64,000 nucleotides of DNA from Gottfriedia sp002574545 (GTDB lineage Bacteria; Bacillota; Bacilli; Bacillales; Bacillaceae_G), in assembly GCA_052180195.1 (NCBI GenBank), contig CP197469.1, one strand, 5' to 3'. A model generated the notes under the pieces. The model worked only from the letters and a program-made list of their open reading frames with translations. It did no database searches and had not been told where the DNA came from. A program made the translations under genes and the position numbers. The stretch's first letter is position 1. The number at the start of each line of letters is the position of its first letter. Of the stretch, positions 61,877-64,000 are shown in pieces.

Positions 61877-63184
61877 TTGTTAAGTAAACAAAAAGCATTC
61901 ACATTAGGTTTTCAACACGTCATGGCTATGTATGCCGGTGCAGTTGTTGTACCTCTTATAATAGGTGGCGCGCTTAAACTTACGCCAACTCAGATCGCAT
62001 ATCTAATTGCAGCAGATTTATTTACTTGTGGTATAGCAACAATTCTGCAAAGCATGGGAACTAAATACTTTGGTAGCAGATTACCAGTTGTTTTAGGATG
62101 TACCTTTACGGCGGTTGGTCCAATTATTGCAATTGCTTCCACATCAAACTTACCGACAGCTTACGGTGCTATCATTATTTCGGGGATTTTCGTGGTTTTA
62201 GCTGCTCCTTTTTATGGCAAGCTTTTAAAATTTTTCCCTACAATTGTAACGGGATCAGTTGTAACGATTATTGGGCTTTCTCTAATTCCAGTGGCTATGA
62301 ATAATGCAGCGGGTGGACAAGGTAGTCCAGACTTCGGTAAAGTACAAAATTTATTACTAGCACTTCTTACACTTATCGTAATTTTAGTTGTTAATAGATG
62401 GGCTAAAGGGTTTTTACGTACAATTTCTGTACTTGTTGGTTTAGTTGTAGGTACAATTGCAGGCTATGCAATGGGTATTGTCCATTTTTCAAGCGTATCA
62501 GAAGCATCGTGGTTCAGTATCGCTCAACCATTCTATTTCGGAACACCGAAAATTAGTATTACAGCTATTATCACAATGATTATCGTATGTATTGTTAGTA
62601 TGGTGGAATCAACTGGAGTTTATTTTGCAGTTGGAAAAGCGACTAATCAAAAGGTTAAACAGGATCAAATCGTTAATGGATTGCGTTCAGAAGGTCTTGC
62701 AATTATGCTCGGTGGTATTTTTAATGCATTTCCGTATACAGCTTTTTCCCAAAATGTTGGTTTAATTTCACTTACAAAAGTGAAATCTCGTGAAGTTATT
62801 TATGCTGCTGGAGGTATTATGGTTGTTCTTGGCTTATTACCTAAACTAGCGGCTTTAACGACAGTTATTCCGAATGCTGTTCTTGGAGGCGCAATGATTG
62901 TTATGTTCGGATCTGTCGCGGCTGCTGGGATCTCAATACTATCAGAAGTCGATTTAGGAAAAGGAGACAACCTATTAATCGCAGCATGCAGTATAGCAGT
63001 AGGGTTAGGTTCAGCAACACTTCCACAAATGTTCGACCAACTACCTGACTTTTTAAAAATGTTAATGCAAAATGGAATCGTGACAGGCTCCCTAACTGCG
63101 ATCATTTTAAATCTATTCTTAACAAAACGAAATGTGTCAGTAGAAGCAAAAGCGCAAGAACAAGTTACGAAAAAAATATCATAA
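61877..63184 (+). CDS. pbuX: Xanthine permease PbuX (NCS2)
   Basis: Proton-coupled purine (xanthine) importer of the NCS2 family. TTG 61877 (435 residues) has AAGGGAG nine bases before it and gives MLSKQKAFTLGFQHVMAMYAG, in line with B. subtilis PbuX; the upstream ATG 61856 has no site. About 14 helices; family motifs VVLGCTFTAVGP, SMVESTGVYFAVG (carries the central Glu) and FNAFPYTAFSQNVGL are intact. In B. subtilis pbuX follows xpt behind a guanine riboswitch; here xpt is absent and the leader is a tandem. Confidence 0.93.
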   Translation: MLSKQKAFTLGFQHVMAMYAGAVVVPLIIGGALKLTPTQIAYLIAADLFTCGIATILQSMGTKYFGSRLPVVLGCTFTAVGPIIAIASTSNLPTAYGAIIISGIFVVLAAPFYGKLLKFFPTIVTGSVVTIIGLSLIPVAMNNAAGGQGSPDFGKVQNLLLALLTLIVILVVNRWAKGFLRTISVLVGLVVGTIAGYAMGIVHFSSVSEASWFSIAQPFYFGTPKISITAIITMIIVCIVSMVESTGVYFAVGKATNQKVKQDQIVNGLRSEGLAIMLGGIFNAFPYTAFSQNVGLISLTKVKSREVIYAAGGIMVVLGLLPKLAALTTVIPNAVLGGAMIVMFGSVAAAGISILSEVDLGKGDNLLIAACSIAVGLGSATLPQMFDQLPDFLKMLMQNGIVTGSLTAIILNLFLTKRNVSVEAKAQEQVTKKIS

Positions 63185-63187
63185 ACT

Positions 63188-63230
63188 ACACACTAGAGAC
63201 CCCTAATAATTGTAGGGGTCTCTAGTGTGT
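63188..63230 (+). terminator. Long hairpin after pbuX
   Basis: A 17-bp stem (63188-63204 with 63214-63230). No T run follows; the central 25 bases (63197-63221) recur exactly at 63384-63408, where a T run does follow. Confidence 0.7.
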
Positions 63231-63383
63231 CGACAAAGTACAAAAAATCTGATTTTCAGACTGATTGCAAGCGCTTGTCTTTCGAGGCGCAAAGCCTGGT
63301 GAGGAGCGGAGTTACCCTAGACGGTAATGAGCACCGCAGACAGGCGAAGTAACGAAGAAAGCGAGCGTTTGTCAACAGTCTGA
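63222..63383. repeat. GC-richer structured element between duplicated hairpins
   Basis: About 160 bases with clearly higher GC than the surroundings. TTCAGACTG (63255-63263) and CAGTCTGAA (63376-63384) form terminal inverted repeats. Inside are the palindrome AAGCGCTT (63269-63276), TTACC/GGTAA (63312-63316, 63323-63327) and related GCGCTTGTC and GCGTTTGTC strings. It looks like a small non-coding interspersed repeat of the kind scattered in Bacillaceae. It has no open frame. Confidence 0.6.
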
Positions 63384-63413
63384 AGACCCCTAATAATTGT
63401 AGGGGTCTTTTTA
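63384..63413 (+). terminator. Second copy of the pbuX terminator hairpin
   Basis: Exact 25-base copy of 63197-63221 (AGACCCCT paired with AGGGGTCT around TAATAATTGT-type loop bases) followed by TTTTTAAT. Works as a bidirectional terminator with the convergent minus-strand gene. Confidence 0.85.
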
Positions 63414-64000
63414 ATATTTATTACTAATAAACTTTGATTTTAAATAATGAAAAATCATGTACGAACTAACAACTAACCTCGCTGTACTCCCATAAACACT
63501 AATAAACTTGCCTTGAATTGCTGAAAACTCGATATTAAATTGCATACGTTTCGAATACCGATCCCAACTTCCAAGCATTATAACAGTCAGGAAACAAATT
63601 TGCGGAGAGAACACAGGTTCATCAAATACACCTGTAAACAAAATAATTGATAGGCCGAGCAAAAAACTGTTTAAGTAACATTTCCTACTGCGCTCAAAAA
63701 AGAATAAATGAATCCATTTAACAATTTGTACACTAATTAATGTTAAAAAAGCCAATCCACCTAATGTCCCATATTCTACAAACATACCTAGCAGTAAATT
63801 ATGTGCATGGGTGATGAAATGACCATATTGCATTTCATACTCTTGACCAAATCCAATCGGTGTCACACCAAATAGTGGGTGATTTCTCCATATCAAATAT
63901 GCGTTTTGCCAAATGTCCAATCTTTTCTGCCCTTCTTGAAAAATAGAATCGGCTCTTGGCATTATATAAAGCAACCATTTCGAAAAGAATAGCCCGATGG
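63411..64000 (-). CDS. O-antigen ligase/polymerase-like membrane protein (5' end outside window)
   Basis: A partial gene on the minus strand, open to the window edge; about 196 C-terminal residues are visible and no true start is in view (a TTG at 63974 is internal). Seen: a membrane segment, then RLDIWQNAYLIWRNHPLFGVTPIGFG and HAHNLLLGMFVEYGTLGG. This is the Wzy_C/O-antigen ligase signature with a conserved Arg and HxHN. Two or three further membrane segments follow. Such proteins polymerise or ligate surface glycans, teichoic or exopolysaccharide. The substrate is unknown. Confidence 0.8.
   Translation of the reverse strand, partial: IGLFFSKWLLYIMPRADSIFQEGQKRLDIWQNAYLIWRNHPLFGVTPIGFGQEYEMQYGHFITHAHNLLLGMFVEYGTLGGLAFLTLISVQIVKWIHLFFFERSRKCYLNSFLLGLSIILFTGVFDEPVFSPQICFLTVIMLGSWDRYSKRMQFNIEFSAIQGKFISVYGSTARLVVSSYMIFHYLKSKFISNKY

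Overview
The window is an AT-rich Bacillaceae chromosome segment that begins inside the replication origin. Gene order from rpmH to rlmH follows the Bacillus subtilis chromosome next to oriC almost gene for gene, read away from the origin: rpmH, rnpA, yidC/spoIIIJ, jag, mnmE, mnmG, rsmG, noc, soj, spo0J, yyaC, ychF, rpsF-ssb-rpsR, yybS, gdpP, rplI, replicative helicase, purA, tRNAs, walRK-yycHI-walJ, rlmH. Protein sequences resemble Bacillus orthologues throughout. Sporulation-linked genes (spoIIIJ, jag, soj/spo0J, yyaC) point to an endospore former outside the subtilis group. I cannot fix the genus from sequence alone.

Layout. 1-566: DnaA-box cluster and the rpmH promoter; dnaA should lie just left of the window on the minus strand. 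567-9530: ribosome/tRNA modification genes and the Noc/ParA/ParB segregation block, with two perfect parS sites (a third lies in walK). 9.6-19.0 kb: yyaC, an MscS channel, ychF, the S6/SSB/S18 operon with its leader, gdpP-rplI and the helicase. 19.1-21.2 kb: purA and a Lys-Glu-Asp-Phe tRNA cluster preceded by a duplicated 5' half of tRNA-Lys. 21.5-21.7 kb: a decayed ISL3-type transposase. 22-28.3 kb: wal operon and rlmH, the latter preceded by a second DnaA-box cluster.

The accessory part starts near 28.4 kb: an RpiR-type regulator, an alpha-glucoside PTS permease and a 6-phospho-alpha-glucosidase (maltose-type uptake); a membrane protein with Asp-box repeats; a 2673-residue secreted subtilase with seven Shr/HID-like and four InlB-B-like repeats; a 303-bp direct repeat flanking a segment without clear genes; mqo; then a ten-gene cluster (46.2-56.8 kb) that reconstructs a full N-acetylgalactosamine pathway. 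That pathway runs: ABC import, ROK kinase, deacetylase, AgaS deaminase/isomerase, tagatose-6-phosphate kinase, tagatose-bisphosphate aldolase. It comes with a GntR regulator and at least four related palindromic operators. A Gfo/Idh-type oxidoreductase with five clustered cysteines sits inside it.

57.1-64.0 kb: helD, a DrrAB-type exporter, and pbuX behind a tandem guanine aptamer plus ykkC-2 (PRPP-type) aptamer sharing one terminator. Then come a GC-richer inverted-repeat element between two copies of one hairpin and a truncated O-antigen-ligase-like gene. The strongest candidates for further study are the tandem riboswitch on a permease, the GalNAc regulon, and the repeat structures around mqo and after pbuX.
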